Position numbers and translations under genes: made by a program
The notes under the pieces: model-generated
Told to the model about the DNA's origin: nothing
Databases searched by the model: none
The model's input: only the letters and a program-made list of their open reading frames with translations
NCBI RefSeq assembly: GCF_042683245.1
Contig: NZ_JBHUJB010000089.1
Coordinates: 1 to 64,000 of the forward strand
DNA: 64,000 nt
Direction of reading: 5' to 3'
Origin: Rubritalea tangerina
GTDB lineage: Bacteria > Verrucomicrobiota > Verrucomicrobiia > Verrucomicrobiales > Akkermansiaceae
Shown: piece by piece, positions 7,447 to 17,495 of the stretch
How the letters are laid out: every line of letters starts with the position of its first letter
How positions within the stretch are numbered: position 1 is the stretch's first letter

Positions 7447-10400
7447 TCAGTCTTCGGCTAGTTTCATTCTTAAATAGAGCTGAGGGTAGACGACAGTCTC
7501 GGGGGGGGCATTCGGATCCTCAGATGTCAGGTAATAGAGAGTGACTTTATTGAAGTGCTCATTGATAGCAGAGGTTTCTACGGAAAGTGGCGTAAGAACG
7601 GTGTCACCATGCAACGCGGGATTGAACGGTCGGTACCAATCCTGGAGGTTCTCGCTCACTTCAGGACCACTGTCGAAGAATGGGGCACTATGAATGGAGT
7701 AGGTGAAAGAGACAATTTTATCGTAGCCGTCGATTTTCTTAGCATATGGCAGTCCTGGGGTGTCATTGGTGACTTTAGCGAGAGCGGGGTTTGAGGGGGC
7801 TCCCAGTCCTAGCATCATATATCCAATGTTAGGGATGCCATTACCTGAGCGATCCAGCCAGTCCTCGGAGCCATCTGCAGCGAGTTTGAATTCTGCGCGG
7901 AAGTTGTTTCGGTTGGAGTAGGGGTTGATATCAGTGACGCTGATGAAAACTGTGCCCGTACTTATTCCAATATTGTCCTCTGGGATGACTCGGTACTCTA
8001 TAGCAAATCGGTTGTCCGCATTATAATCTTGAGGTGACTCATAGTCAGGGGGGGTAATGAAGCTCAGGTCTCCAGTATTGGGGTCTAGATAAAAGAGGGT
8101 GTTGTCATTGGTGTTGGATGGTTCAACGAGGTGGTATGTGAGAGCGGTGCCATCGTCATCAGTTGCATTTAGGATACCAATATAGGTTTGGTTTTCTTCG
8201 ATGGAGTTGTTGCTTAAATTAATTGCATTAGGGCCCTCTTCTACATTCAGAACAGTGATATAGAGTGTGGCTTTTGTGGAGTCTCCATCTGCGGTGGCAA
8301 TGACAACGACTTCGTAGACATTGTCTTGGTTATGATCGATGGGGAATTCGTAGTTAGGGTTATACTGCACCTTGAAATTAAGTGTGCCAGGGCTTGTGTG
8401 ATTATAAATAGTGAACAAGTCGCTATCGGCTCCTTCATCGGGCGAGATGGAAAAAGTGACCTCTGGGCTGTCAGCATCTGTGGAGATGAGATAACCTAAG
8501 GAGTGTCGATTTTCTGGTACGAGATAGTTTTCTAATTTTGGGGGAGTTGGTCGTTCACGATCGTCTGTAACGGTGATTGAGAAAGAGGCGGTTTGATCGA
8601 TGCCTTCGAAGCTTGCGATGACATCCACTTCGTAGACATTATTCTGATTTTGATCTGATGGGTTTTCGAAATCCGGAGCGGAAAGGAAGCTCAAGAGGCC
8701 AGTGGTTTCATCGATGGTAAAGAGGGAGGTGTCTGCACCTGAATCAGTTGAGAGCTTGAAGGTTGCGCCTGCATTTGATTGTACTGAGCCGACTTCAGTT
8801 TCATCTTCAGGAATCGTTTGGTTGGTGATACTTGGGAGAATTTGTGGCTCGGAGACATTAGTGACAGTCACATATAGGATAGCCATGGTGGTTTTGCCCC
8901 CAGCATCGGTGGCTGTGATGGCGACATCGTAGGTGTTATCGCTGCCTTCATCGAGCGGGGCTTCAAAGTTTGGTGCTTGCTTAAAGCTCAGTAGACCAGA
9001 GTTCTCGTCGATATCGAATAATTTTGAATCGGTGGCGTCAGGTAGTGAGATGGCATAGGTCACTGAATCGCCTTCATCTGGGTCTAGCGCGACGATAGTG
9101 CCGACAGTGGTCGTATTTTCGACTACGTTGCTATCTGAAGGGTTTGCGAAGTCTGGAGCGAATGGTGCTTCATCGACATTGCTGACGGTGATCTCAAAGA
9201 ACTCCTTTGAAGTCTTGTCTCCAGAGCGAGCGATGACGCAGACGGTGAAGACCTCGACTTCGTCATTGAACACAAGGTTTTCGAAATCGGGAGCATTGGT
9301 AAAGTAGAGCTCGTTTGTGGCTGGGTTAACGCTGAAGAGGTAGGAATCAAGCCCTTCGGTTTGGGAGATTTCAAAGGTGATGGCATCATCTTCAGGGTCG
9401 GTGGATTCTAACACATCCACGACTTGTGTGTTTTCAGGGATGCTTGTTCTATTATTTTGGAGTGTTGGTTTTGTTGGAGCTTCATCTACATTGGCTATCG
9501 GAATGGAGAATCCACGAGTGAGAGATTCGGGACCAGAAGTGACGGTTATGTTAATGTCGTAGACATGATTTGAGTTTACGTCATCTGGGTTTTCGTAGTC
9601 GGGGGCAGTTTTGAAACTGAGAACGCCAGTAGTGGGGTCGATATCGACACGTTCCCAGTCGGTAACAGGAGTTTGAGCGATTGCGTAGCTTATTGGAGTA
9701 TCATCGGAGTCAGTAGACGAGACGGTGCCTATGACAGTTTGATTCTCATAGACAGGGTCATTGGTAAGAGTAAGTACCGGTGAAGATAGAGGTTCTTCGA
9801 CATTATTGACGGTGATAATGAAAAGTTTAGATGTGGATTGGCCATTGGAAGAGGCTATGACAGATACCGTGTAAGTGTTGTTATTTCCAAAGTCTTGGGC
9901 GTCTTCGAAATCAGGAGCTGTTTTGAATTCCAGTTGATGTTGGTTGTTGAACGTGGTTATTTTAAAGAACTGTCCATCGGTACTTGGGTGGTCAGCAACT
10001 TCGAAGTTCACAGAATTGTCGTTAAGGTCAGGGTCTGTTGCATTGAGTATTCCCACAACAGTTGTGTTTTCATTCACAGATGTGTTGGACAATGTGGGTT
10101 GAGAGGGGGGCTCATTGACATCAATAAGATCGACGGTTACAGCTGAGATGGTTTGATTTTCAAATCCTGCGGAGGCACTGGGGTCTTTGGAGAGAATGAT
10201 GAGATCGTATGTACGATTCCCACCTGAGTCATTTGGTGTTTCGTAATTGGGCTGGTTAAGAAACGTTAGGACACCATTGTTAGATCCGAGAGAGAATAGG
10301 TCTTTGTCTGGACCACTTAGGGTGTAGGTCAAGTTCTGCGGGTTATCTGGGTCGATGGATTTGATGGTACCAACAACGAGACTAGATGCATCCTCGCTAA

Positions 10401-12084
10401 AGTTGACGGATGAGGAGAACACATCAGGGTTTGAACTCAGGAGGAATTGTCCTGCGCTAGGAGCGAGGTTGAAACGAAGATCAATGGTTTGCTCCACTGA
10501 TTCACGCACAGTGGGGTCGGGGCCATTATCGGTGGCGACAATTGTGAGCGTTGTGACTCCCGTAGCATTGGCGCTAGGGGTGAGAGTTAGTCTGCCGTTA
10601 TTTGCGATCGTTGGAGTTGTTGCAAGTAAGGATGAGTTAGTGACGTTTTTGATGTCGAAACTAACTAGGCTTTCGGAGTTGTCTCCGTCACCAAGCGAGT
10701 TGGCGCTGAACGCACTGATGATCTGTGGGGTTTGTTGGCCAGCTTGGGTAATATCGAGCGAATCAGCGAGATCAAAGGTCGGTATAAGACTGCCCGCTCT
10801 TACTGTAACTGTTCGTGACTCTGTAGCTTCTTGACCATATTGGTCAGTGGCTTTGTAGGTCATCGTATAGGTGCCGCTCGCGTTGACGTTTACATTGCTA
10901 GAGACAAGGCTGTAGTTAATCGATCTTCCATAGATGTCTTGTGCTGACACTCCAGTATTTATGTAGGGAGCGGTGGTAGCAAAATCGATGGTGATATCCT
11001 GCGCTGTAATGGTTGGTAAAGCTTCACTGAGGAGGTCGCCAAAGGTTTGGATTGACACAAATCCGTTCTGGAGTTGACCCGCTACACGAGCAGTCCATCT
11101 GTTAGCATTAGCTGTGGCAGACGGAAGAACGATCCCATTGAGGGTTTGTCCTGTGGCGACAAAGCTACCTCCACCGCCACCGCCATAGAAAAGTTTGCCA
11201 CCTCCACCACCTGAGTAGCCACCACCGCCGCCGCCGCTGAGAGTGGCGCCATTAATATTAGTGAGTTTACCGCCATCGCCGCCACCGCCACATCCGAAGC
11301 CACCTGCTGCGCCCCTGGAAGTGTTTACGTTTAGTACTCCACCGTCACCACCACTGGGGTACCCCGCTCCACCGCCAGATTGTTGTCCAGCCGAGATCCA
11401 GCCACCGCCGCCGCCGCCATGGAGATAGCCTGCTGTGCCTCCGTTTCCTCCTGTGCCGCCATTGTAGCCTGTGTTTGGGGCTCTTCCTCCATTTTCAGTG
11501 GCTACACCGCCACCACCATTTCGATTGGACGCACGTTTTCCTGTGACTGTGGAAGCGTAGGCGCCTCCGCCTCCGCCCGCGATGATAAGTGGGCGCCAGT
11601 CGTCGCTATTGAGAGGGCCATGATAGAGGAGCCCACTGCCACCACCGCCTCCACTTACCGCGTGGGCGTAAAGACCAGATTGTCTGTTAAATCCTTTGCT
11701 ACCAGGGATAAGGCGAATTTGGCCACCAGGGCGAAGTGCTCCGGGATTTGTCGGGTGGATGTTAAAGGTTGCTTTGCCGTTGATGCCACCGCCGCCTTTG
11801 CTCGCTTGGTTCGTTGGATTATTGTTTGTACCTGATTGAGCATAACCGCCGTCACCGCCTTGGACTTCTATTTCGATAGAAGAGGGATAGTTTGTGATCG
11901 GAATATTATAGGTATAGACATTGCTACTAGTACGTGAGGATGAGCCGGTTTCTGTAAGCTTCAGTTGTGCTGGAGTGGGGATGTTGCCATCAGCTGGGTC
12001 GAGAGCGAAGCATTGGAGGCTAAGAACTAGCGACAGAGCTACAGTGTAGAGGTTTTTTATCTGAAATGGATGGATTCTGAACAT
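7447..12084 (-). CDS. Giant secreted protein: glycine-rich (ALK-type) domain plus cadherin-like repeats
   Basis: A 1545-residue exported protein. Residues 1-28 form a signal peptide (hydrophobic TVALSLVLSLQCFA). Residues about 50-345 are extremely Gly-rich with many GGGGG blocks, starting IEIEVQGGDGGY and ending GGGSFVATGQ. This is the pattern of the Gly_rich domain also known from ALK/LTK receptors. About 355-430 resembles a DUF5011/Ig-like domain, then a degenerate Ig-like segment. From about 555 to 1390 there are eight tandem cadherin-like repeats, each with an N-V-D-E-A-P or similar linker, a DPD or DSD turn, and a FEN/YEN-P motif; these bind Ca2+ in the family. The C-terminus (GNGIPNIGYMMLGL, then SENLQDW) resembles a tail common in Verrucomicrobia surface proteins. 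Likely an adhesin. It is divergent from the ECF sigma operon. The specific ligand is unknown. Confidence 0.8.
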   Translation of the reverse strand: MFRIHPFQIKNLYTVALSLVLSLQCFALDPADGNIPTPAQLKLTETGSSSRTSSNVYTYNIPITNYPSSIEIEVQGGDGGYAQSGTNNNPTNQASKGGGGINGKATFNIHPTNPGALRPGGQIRLIPGSKGFNRQSGLYAHAVSGGGGGSGLLYHGPLNSDDWRPLIIAGGGGGAYASTVTGKRASNRNGGGGVATENGGRAPNTGYNGGTGGNGGTAGYLHGGGGGGWISAGQQSGGGAGYPSGGDGGVLNVNTSRGAAGGFGCGGGGDGGKLTNINGATLSGGGGGGYSGGGGGKLFYGGGGGGSFVATGQTLNGIVLPSATANANRWTARVAGQLQNGFVSIQTFGDLLSEALPTITAQDITIDFATTAPYINTGVSAQDIYGRSINYSLVSSNVNVNASGTYTMTYKATDQYGQEATESRTVTVRAGSLIPTFDLADSLDITQAGQQTPQIISAFSANSLGDGDNSESLVSFDIKNVTNSSLLATTPTIANNGRLTLTPSANATGVTTLTIVATDNGPDPTVRESVEQTIDLRFNLAPSAGQFLLSSNPDVFSSSVNFSEDASSLVVGTIKSIDPDNPQNLTYTLSGPDKDLFSLGSNNGVLTFLNQPNYETPNDSGGNRTYDLIILSKDPSASAGFENQTISAVTVDLIDVNEPPSQPTLSNTSVNENTTVVGILNATDPDLNDNSVNFEVADHPSTDGQFFKITTFNNQHQLEFKTAPDFEDAQDFGNNNTYTVSVIASSNGQSTSKLFIITVNNVEEPLSSPVLTLTNDPVYENQTVIGTVSSTDSDDTPISYAIAQTPVTDWERVDIDPTTGVLSFKTAPDYENPDDVNSNHVYDINITVTSGPESLTRGFSIPIANVDEAPTKPTLQNNRTSIPENTQVVDVLESTDPEDDAITFEISQTEGLDSYLFSVNPATNELYFTNAPDFENLVFNDEVEVFTVCVIARSGDKTSKEFFEITVSNVDEAPFAPDFANPSDSNVVENTTTVGTIVALDPDEGDSVTYAISLPDATDSKLFDIDENSGLLSFKQAPNFEAPLDEGSDNTYDVAITATDAGGKTTMAILYVTVTNVSEPQILPSITNQTIPEDETEVGSVQSNAGATFKLSTDSGADTSLFTIDETTGLLSFLSAPDFENPSDQNQNNVYEVDVIASFEGIDQTASFSITVTDDRERPTPPKLENYLVPENRHSLGYLISTDADSPEVTFSISPDEGADSDLFTIYNHTSPGTLNFKVQYNPNYEFPIDHNQDNVYEVVVIATADGDSTKATLYITVLNVEEGPNAINLSNNSIEENQTYIGILNATDDDGTALTYHLVEPSNTNDNTLFYLDPNTGDLSFITPPDYESPQDYNADNRFAIEYRVIPEDNIGISTGTVFISVTDINPYSNRNNFRAEFKLAADGSEDWLDRSGNGIPNIGYMMLGLGAPSNPALAKVTNDTPGLPYAKKIDGYDKIVSFTYSIHSAPFFDSGPEVSENLQDWYRPFNPALHGDTVLTPLSVETSAINEHFNKVTLYYLTSEDPNAPPETVVYPQLYLRMKLAED

Positions 12085-12291
12085 GGTTGAGAGAGTGGTA
12101 GATAGCTCTATGCTTCAATGAGGTGTGTTGACTGGTAGTGGGATTTTTGAAATACGTTTTGGCAAACGTTCGTTTGGATGGGTGTAAAACATCTTCAGGG
12201 AAAGCACAGTTTCTGGGGGATGGGTGACACGCAGAAAAATGAAAAAGATTTGTTTTTCAATTATTAGGATCCTTCTTCTATATTCGGGAAA

Positions 12292-13002
12292 ATGTCTGAG
12301 AGCTCATCATTCCCAACTACGAAATGGAGTCTATTGCTAGGATCAGGTGAAAATGGATTGCAGGATGAGAGTATTGTTACGTCATACCTTTGCCAAGCCT
12401 ACTGGAAGCCACTGTATGTGTATTTACTCACATCTGGGCAATCCCGGCACAATGCGGAGGACCTCTTGCAGGGTTTTTTCATGATGGCAATTGATACCCA
12501 GCTTTTTTTCAAGCCAAGTGGGGAGAGTGGGAAGTTTCGTTCCTTTTTATTAGTTTCACTCAAGAACTATGTGCTGAACCAGCATGAGCACGCGACGAGG
12601 CTGAAGCGTGGTGGTCAATTTGATTTTGTTAGTTATGAAGCGATTGACCCGAATTGGTTGATGGGGTCGGATGGGGAAACATGTGATGGTTTTTACGATA
12701 AAGCTTGGGCGAAAAATGTGCTGAACAACACGCTTGATCAACTCGAGAAGGAATTTGCAGTGGGAGGGAAAGCTGAGCTTTTAGCGTATTTTCGATCACA
12801 GTTCAGTGGGGGGGCGGAATCTCAGCAGGCATTGGCAGAGAAGTTGGGAGTAAAGCGCTCAACACTCACTATGCAGCTGCACCGGATGAAAAAAAGGTTT
12901 CGCGACATTCTCACAGCTCAGATCGAACAGACATTAGGAGAAGAAGAATCAGTGGAAGAGGAGGTCCGTTACTTGATGAAAGTCTTAGAGCATGAGGGAT
13001 GA
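12292..13002 (+). CDS. ECF-family RNA polymerase sigma factor
   Basis: The 236-residue product has the sigma-70 region 2 pattern (AYWKPLYVYLLTSGQSRHNAEDLLQGFF, a bulky-residue variant of the usual D-A-E-D-L motif; split here as two short stretches in residues 40-67) and a C-terminal region 4 helix-turn-helix (QQALAEKLGVKRSTLTMQLHR near 185-205). It belongs to the long ECF group that Planctomycetes and Verrucomicrobia carry beside Ser/Thr kinases. Its stop overlaps the kinase start by 11 bases, so the two are co-translated. The partner kinase likely controls it by phosphorylation; that is inference from the neighbourhood. Confidence 0.88.
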   Translation: MSESSSFPTTKWSLLLGSGENGLQDESIVTSYLCQAYWKPLYVYLLTSGQSRHNAEDLLQGFFMMAIDTQLFFKPSGESGKFRSFLLVSLKNYVLNQHEHATRLKRGGQFDFVSYEAIDPNWLMGSDGETCDGFYDKAWAKNVLNNTLDQLEKEFAVGGKAELLAYFRSQFSGGAESQQALAEKLGVKRSTLTMQLHRMKKRFRDILTAQIEQTLGEEESVEEEVRYLMKVLEHEG

Positions 13003-13519
13003 AAATAGTCATAGTGTGGAAGGGCACGCGGGGGAGCTGGGTGTGACTGACGATGATGCGCTGCAGCTCATGGCCCTTGCTCTTGGAGAGCATGAGGGGC
13101 TAGGAGAAGGCGCTAGCTTTGGTGACTATCAGATATTGGGGGAACTCGGGAGTGGCGGGATGGGAGTGGTCTATCGCGCTAGGGAGAAAGATATTGACCG
13201 AGAAGTGGCGCTTAAGGTTTTGGTAGCCGGCAGATTCTCTTCAAGAGAGCTGCGGCAGAGGTTTTTGTTAGAGTATAGGACGGTGGCTCAGCTTGAGCAT
13301 CGATCTATTGTACCCATTTACGCCGTTGGGGAGGTAGATGGTTTGCCCTTCATGGCAATGCGCTTAATAGACGGAGACGCCCTAGATGTATTCATGCGTA
13401 GGAAGTTGTGGGGGGGATTACAGTATGCAAGACAAGGTGGGTATGTTTATGCGGGTAGCAGTAGCTGTGAGTTATGCGCATCAGCGTGGTGTGATCCACC
13501 GGGATTTGAAGCCGTCTAA
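12992..13519 (+). pseudogene. Ser/Thr protein kinase-WD40 gene, fragment 1 (kinase N-lobe)
   Basis: This reading frame encodes an N-terminal acidic segment and the kinase N-lobe: glycine loop GSGGMGVVY, the ATP-anchoring Lys in VALKVL, and hinge region MAMRLIDGDALDVF. It runs out of frame at a G7 run (13410-13416). With six G the next codons read W-G-D-Y-S-M-Q-D-K and join smoothly to the catalytic loop in the next frame. The beginning of the break is therefore sharply placed. It may be a real mutation, a phase-variable tract or a sequencing error. The codons downstream in this frame up to 13519 are not kinase-like. Confidence 0.85.
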
Positions 13520-14687
13520 TCTCTTGGTCGATCGGTCGGGGCAACCTTACCTTGTAGATTTTGGGATAGCAAAGTCGTCACATGCTGATGTTAATTTGAC
13601 GCGAAGCGGGGCAGTGGTTGGTACTCCAGCCTACATGGCACCTGAGATGCTGGAGGCGGATAGCAGCGGGGCAACAGTCCTGGTGGATGTTTATGGTCTC
13701 GGAGCATTGTTGCATGAGATGCTGACAGGACAGTGTCCCATCACGGCTAGGGGCAAGAGTATCTACAGGAGCATTCTAGATGTAATTCCAGCGAAGCCTT
13801 CGAGTATCGAACGGGGTATTGACCGTGATTTAGACACGGTTGTGGGGAAATGTTTAGAGAAGCGACCAGAAGATAGATACACGTCGGTTCAAAAGTTAAT
13901 CGATGATGTTGATCTTTGGATGCGTGGGTATCCCATTGTGGCGCGGCAAGCTGGATATTTGGAAAGGTTCAAGAAGTTTGCGGTTAGAAAGCCCCTAGTG
14001 GCGGGTATGAGCGCGTTATCGGTTATGCTTCTGATCATTGCTGTGAGCAATATTGTAGTGCATTCTGTACGCATTTCTCGAAAGAACGCGATGATTCAGG
14101 TCCAGAGTGTTGAGCTCAAAGCTACCTATCAAGATCTGGTAAATGTGCGTCGTGATGAGAAGCAACGCTATATTAAGGCTCAGGAAGTGGCAGGGATTTC
14201 AGCGATGAACGAGGGGAACTATATTGGTTCATTGTCTCACTGGTTAGAGTTGTTGAAATTGGAACAAGGTGACGCGGAGCGTGAGTTCATGCACAGGCTT
14301 AGGATTGGGATGTTATTGGCTCAATGTCCGCGTTTACTGAGTGATACGCTGTACAGTGGTGTGGGTGATAACAGGATTAAGTACCAAGGAAGCGTGTGGG
14401 GGGAGCTTGTGGAGGGTCGCACATTCCGATGGGGACTCAAAGGCAATGAAGGTGCTGCGCATCAGGTAGTAGGTGAGGTTGATCTTCCGGAGCCAAGTCC
14501 GGAGGATATGGAAAAATTACGCGGGGGAAGCACTACGCACTATGCTGCACCTGACAGGAGTAAGGGGTATCGCTTGGGTTGGATACTTAAGTCGGATGAG
14601 CTTTATGATGATTTTTTTGATAGATGCTATAAACTCACGCGCACTCATGCACCGTGGGGATTCATTAGTGATGTTAGATCTGAATGA
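13386..14687 (+). pseudogene. Ser/Thr protein kinase-WD40 gene, fragment 2 (kinase C-lobe, membrane segment)
   Basis: From about 13417 this frame continues the kinase: catalytic loop HRDLKPSN, VDFGIAK (metal-binding Asp), MAPEM, and a normal C-lobe ending near VDLWMRG. A single hydrophobic segment follows (SVMLLIIAVSNIVV), then a helical region. This is the Hanks-type layout with cytoplasmic kinase and extracytoplasmic sensor. The frame ends soon after a T7 run (14612-14618); with six T the product would continue DDFLIDAINSRALMHRGD into the WD40 part. The apparent start at 13386 lies inside fragment 1 and is not a true start. Confidence 0.85.
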
Positions 14688-15735
14688 GTCTGGGAAGGTG
14701 TTATGGCGAAACTGGCGACAGGCATCTACGCATAGTAGCAGTGTGTGCTTATCAGCGGATGGGACACGGATTTTTCTTGGTACAGAGAATGGTCATATTG
14801 AAGTATTAGATTCAAAGGATGGAGCCTTACTGAAGACATTCGTGTGGCGTGACTCAGCGATTACAAGTTTGGCTGTGCACGAATCTGGTGCTTTGTTTGT
14901 TTCTGGGAATGAATCGGGTGAGGTTGTCATGTGGGGGATGAATCATTTGCGGCCAGTTGGGCCGTGGATCCAAATTTCCAGCAAGGTAGATGCGCTGGAC
15001 TTTCTGAAGGATGGGGTCATCAAAGTGGTAGGTGGTCAGCGGGAACAAAGGTGGCAGTATGCTTCGTTACCTGTTTATGGCTTTAACAATGCGACATCGA
15101 TGAAGCATGAATTTTTCATGCTTACGCAGAGGAAGAATGGCAATGGAGTTTTTGGGATGAAAGCTTCCAATGGTAAGAAGGTTTGGGTGGACTACAAAGC
15201 GAACAAGGAGGCAAGGGAGAAAGAGTTAACTGAAATCAACTGGAAGCCTGTTAGGGGCGAGCAGCTTGTTGTCGCAGAGTCCTATGCTGGTTGGGTGCGT
15301 AGGGTGTATGTGGAGAATAATGGCCAGAGTGTTAGGGTTGAGGTTGGAGATGAAATGGCAGTGATTGGTCCATTGAGTGAAGTTAACTTTGTTGATTTGT
15401 TATACGATGGAATGGTGGTGGTAACAGGAAGCAGAAAGGGGGAGGTGCGACTTTGGGAGGCAGCGAGCGGACAAGCGATATCGCCCACATTGAAGAATCT
15501 TTTTCCAGTTCAAGATATTCGTTTGAATTCAGAAATTGGTCATATGGCGGTAGTGACAGAAGGCTACTTACCCGTATGGAAAGTACAGGCAGAGGGGCGT
15601 AGTCTTGAAGAACTCGATAATGTCATCGGTTTACTCACAAGAGGAGAAGGGCATATTCGGGAGCCGCTGAATGAGCAAGAGGTTCAGCATTGGATACGGC
15701 ATCAAAATTCGATGAATATGGAGTTTCGTGAGTAG
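14473..15735 (+). pseudogene. Ser/Thr protein kinase-WD40 gene, fragment 3 (WD40-like sensor part)
   Basis: From about 14619 this frame holds beta-propeller-like repeats: VCLSADGTRIFLGTENGHIEVLD, LAVHESGALFVSGNESGEVVMW (each a shortened description of residues about 90-155), and VVTGSRKGEVRLWEAASG near 330. This is the usual C-terminal domain of WD40 Ser/Thr kinases. The first ~48 residues of this frame overlap fragment 2 out of frame and are not expected to be protein. Whether the three fragments make one protein depends on the two homopolymers. Confidence 0.8.
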
Positions 15736-16226
15736 CCAAGCTCATGGCTATGAAGTTCACATCGTCTCCTTAATTTAGATTTTTAGGAGCTGATTCGTTC
15801 AGCATGGTTTTGCGAATTGTGGGGAGATTCTGAAAAAAAATTAGCTCTCCGAAAATGGGCTGTTAGAGGCGATCTAGCTGCGTGTAGATCCGTGTTGATT
15901 TGTATGATAGGAAATTTTTTCAGAATGCTGAGAGTGTGTTTTAAGTGGTAGTGGGCATTTTTAATTGAGTGGTGATGGGGGAGCGAGAGGTGTAAGAAAA
16001 ATTGATGTTAACGTTTAGCTGTCCTACTGATTTTTGGGTGAAAAATAAATGTTAACGCATGGTTTGCTACCCATTGTGTAGTAGTGGGTTTTGATGGATA
16101 AGTCTTTATGAACGGGTGTTTATTTTTTGTGTTTTTGGGGCGTTTGAATATGTGTGTAGAGCTTGGGTTGTGCAATGGAGCACGCACTTTATGTAAAGTG
16201 TTAATCTGTAAAACCAATAGACAGAA
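15736..16226 (+). other. Long non-coding gap before the metalloprotease gene
   Basis: A 491-base AT-rich gap without a supported gene. It holds an A8 tract (15833-15840), a small GCTGA/TCAGC hairpin (15789-15803), and two exact copies of ATGTTAACG (16005-16013 and 16049-16057) spaced 44 bases apart. It should carry the promoter of the secreted metalloprotease gene, but no convincing -35/-10 pair was found. Confidence 0.5.
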
Positions 16227-17351
16227 ATGAAGAAACAAAACCTGATAAAGATGGCGATGGCCGTGCTCGCGGGAGCGGGGGTGGCACACGGTTCCGACCC
16301 GGGCTACGCAAAAGTTGCGAACCCTCAAGTGATAGCAACGGCGAAGGTCGTTTATACTGATAGGCAGCTGGCGACGGAGGGGGGGTATGACCAGATGATG
16401 GCTGGAGTACATACCTCATTTGCATTGTTCAATGAGGCTTGTAAGAATACGGGCATTAGTTTGGAGCTTGTTCCTGTGTTTCCCAAGCAAGTGAAGCCGT
16501 ACAGTGATAATCCATTTAGTTACCCTGATTTGGATGAGGACATTTTGGGCAACAAGCAAGGTGTCTATCAGGAGTTTGTTGATCAGGGGGCTGATTTGAT
16601 CGTGTATTTTGATTCTGTAGACCATGGTTCTGGAGTGGCATGGGGGCCGCATAATCCTGTGACTTTTTGCAGTGGGGTGGGCAATGATGTTCTGAGGCAT
16701 GAGGCTGCGCATTGTTTTGGAGCAGACCACGACAAAGGTTTTCTGAGTCGTGACGGTCTAGCTGCAACGGTGATGCGTAGTTTCACTGGACCACACAGAC
16801 TTCCATACTACAGCTCGCGATCGATCAACTTCTATGGTGAGCTGATGGCTAATGCTCAGGGGTTCACAAACAAACAAGAAATTGAGACGTATATGGGGAG
16901 TGTGGCGTCTCGTGGTAGACTTCAGTTGAATCGTGATTACTACACTGAATATTTCTTAGTAAACAAAGTAACAGGAAAGGCGGTAGATGCCTATGGGAGT
17001 ACAGCTGGCTCAGTAGTGGGTACTTATGGCTTACACTATGGGAATAACCAACAATGGCGCTTCAACCATTTTGGAGGGAATGCTTGTACGATTGAACTCG
17101 CTGACAACAAGAATGCTTCTCGCTTTTTGACACTCAGAGAGAATCGCAACTATGCTGGAGTGACTCTGGAAACTTGGGGAGCGGGCAAGCAAAGGTATGT
17201 GTTAGAGGAACAATCGAATGGTTACTTCAAGATCTTCAGGGATGATTCACGTAGTTGTCTCTGGGGATGGAATGACGGAGGTCAGTTGATTCAGTTTGGT
17301 GAGCTCAACTATGACAACATGCTTTTTCGTGTGATTTCGAATCTTAAGTAA
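16227..17351 (+). CDS. Secreted metzincin metalloprotease with ricin-type lectin domain
   Basis: A 374-residue exported protein. The signal peptide spans about residues 1-22 (MAMAVLAGAGVAHG). The zinc-binding motif HEAAHCFGADHD near residue 157 matches the metzincin consensus HExxHxxGxxHD, with three His ligands, and VMRSF a little later is a plausible Met-turn. From about residue 228 the chain changes to a beta-trefoil pattern (YFLVNKVTGKAVDAYGS, NNQQWRF, LEEQSNGYFKIF), typical of ricin-B-like carbohydrate-binding domains. There is no obvious N-terminal propeptide before the catalytic domain. The next gene encodes a propeptide-like protein. The substrate is unknown; a host or algal glycoprotein is possible. 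Confidence 0.78.
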   Translation: MKKQNLIKMAMAVLAGAGVAHGSDPGYAKVANPQVIATAKVVYTDRQLATEGGYDQMMAGVHTSFALFNEACKNTGISLELVPVFPKQVKPYSDNPFSYPDLDEDILGNKQGVYQEFVDQGADLIVYFDSVDHGSGVAWGPHNPVTFCSGVGNDVLRHEAAHCFGADHDKGFLSRDGLAATVMRSFTGPHRLPYYSSRSINFYGELMANAQGFTNKQEIETYMGSVASRGRLQLNRDYYTEYFLVNKVTGKAVDAYGSTAGSVVGTYGLHYGNNQQWRFNHFGGNACTIELADNKNASRFLTLRENRNYAGVTLETWGAGKQRYVLEEQSNGYFKIFRDDSRSCLWGWNDGGQLIQFGELNYDNMLFRVISNLK

Positions 17352-17495
17352 GGAAGCGTCCCTACTGGCCTCAACGTCATAGGCGTTGAGGTCCATGTGG
17401 GAGGCAAAGAGATTTATCACTTTTTAGCGCTATTGTGTGAATGCAAATGGAGATAGGCCCCGAGGGGCACTCTAAAAAAATGATTATGTTATCTT

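Noticed and set aside
7111..7450. tRNA-Asn as an integration site for a genomic island reaching to 18 kb
   Set aside because: No integrase gene and no repeat of the tRNA 3' end was found downstream, so there is no support for an integrated element.
8200..10350. Recurrent similar blocks about 300-330 bases long that could be a tandem DNA repeat
   Set aside because: They correspond to the cadherin-like protein repeats; similarity is at protein level and DNA identity is low.
11150..11850. Dense GCC/ACC-type repeats that look like a DNA repeat array
   Set aside because: They encode the Gly-rich domain of the giant secreted protein; the period is codon-driven and irregular, not a satellite or CRISPR.
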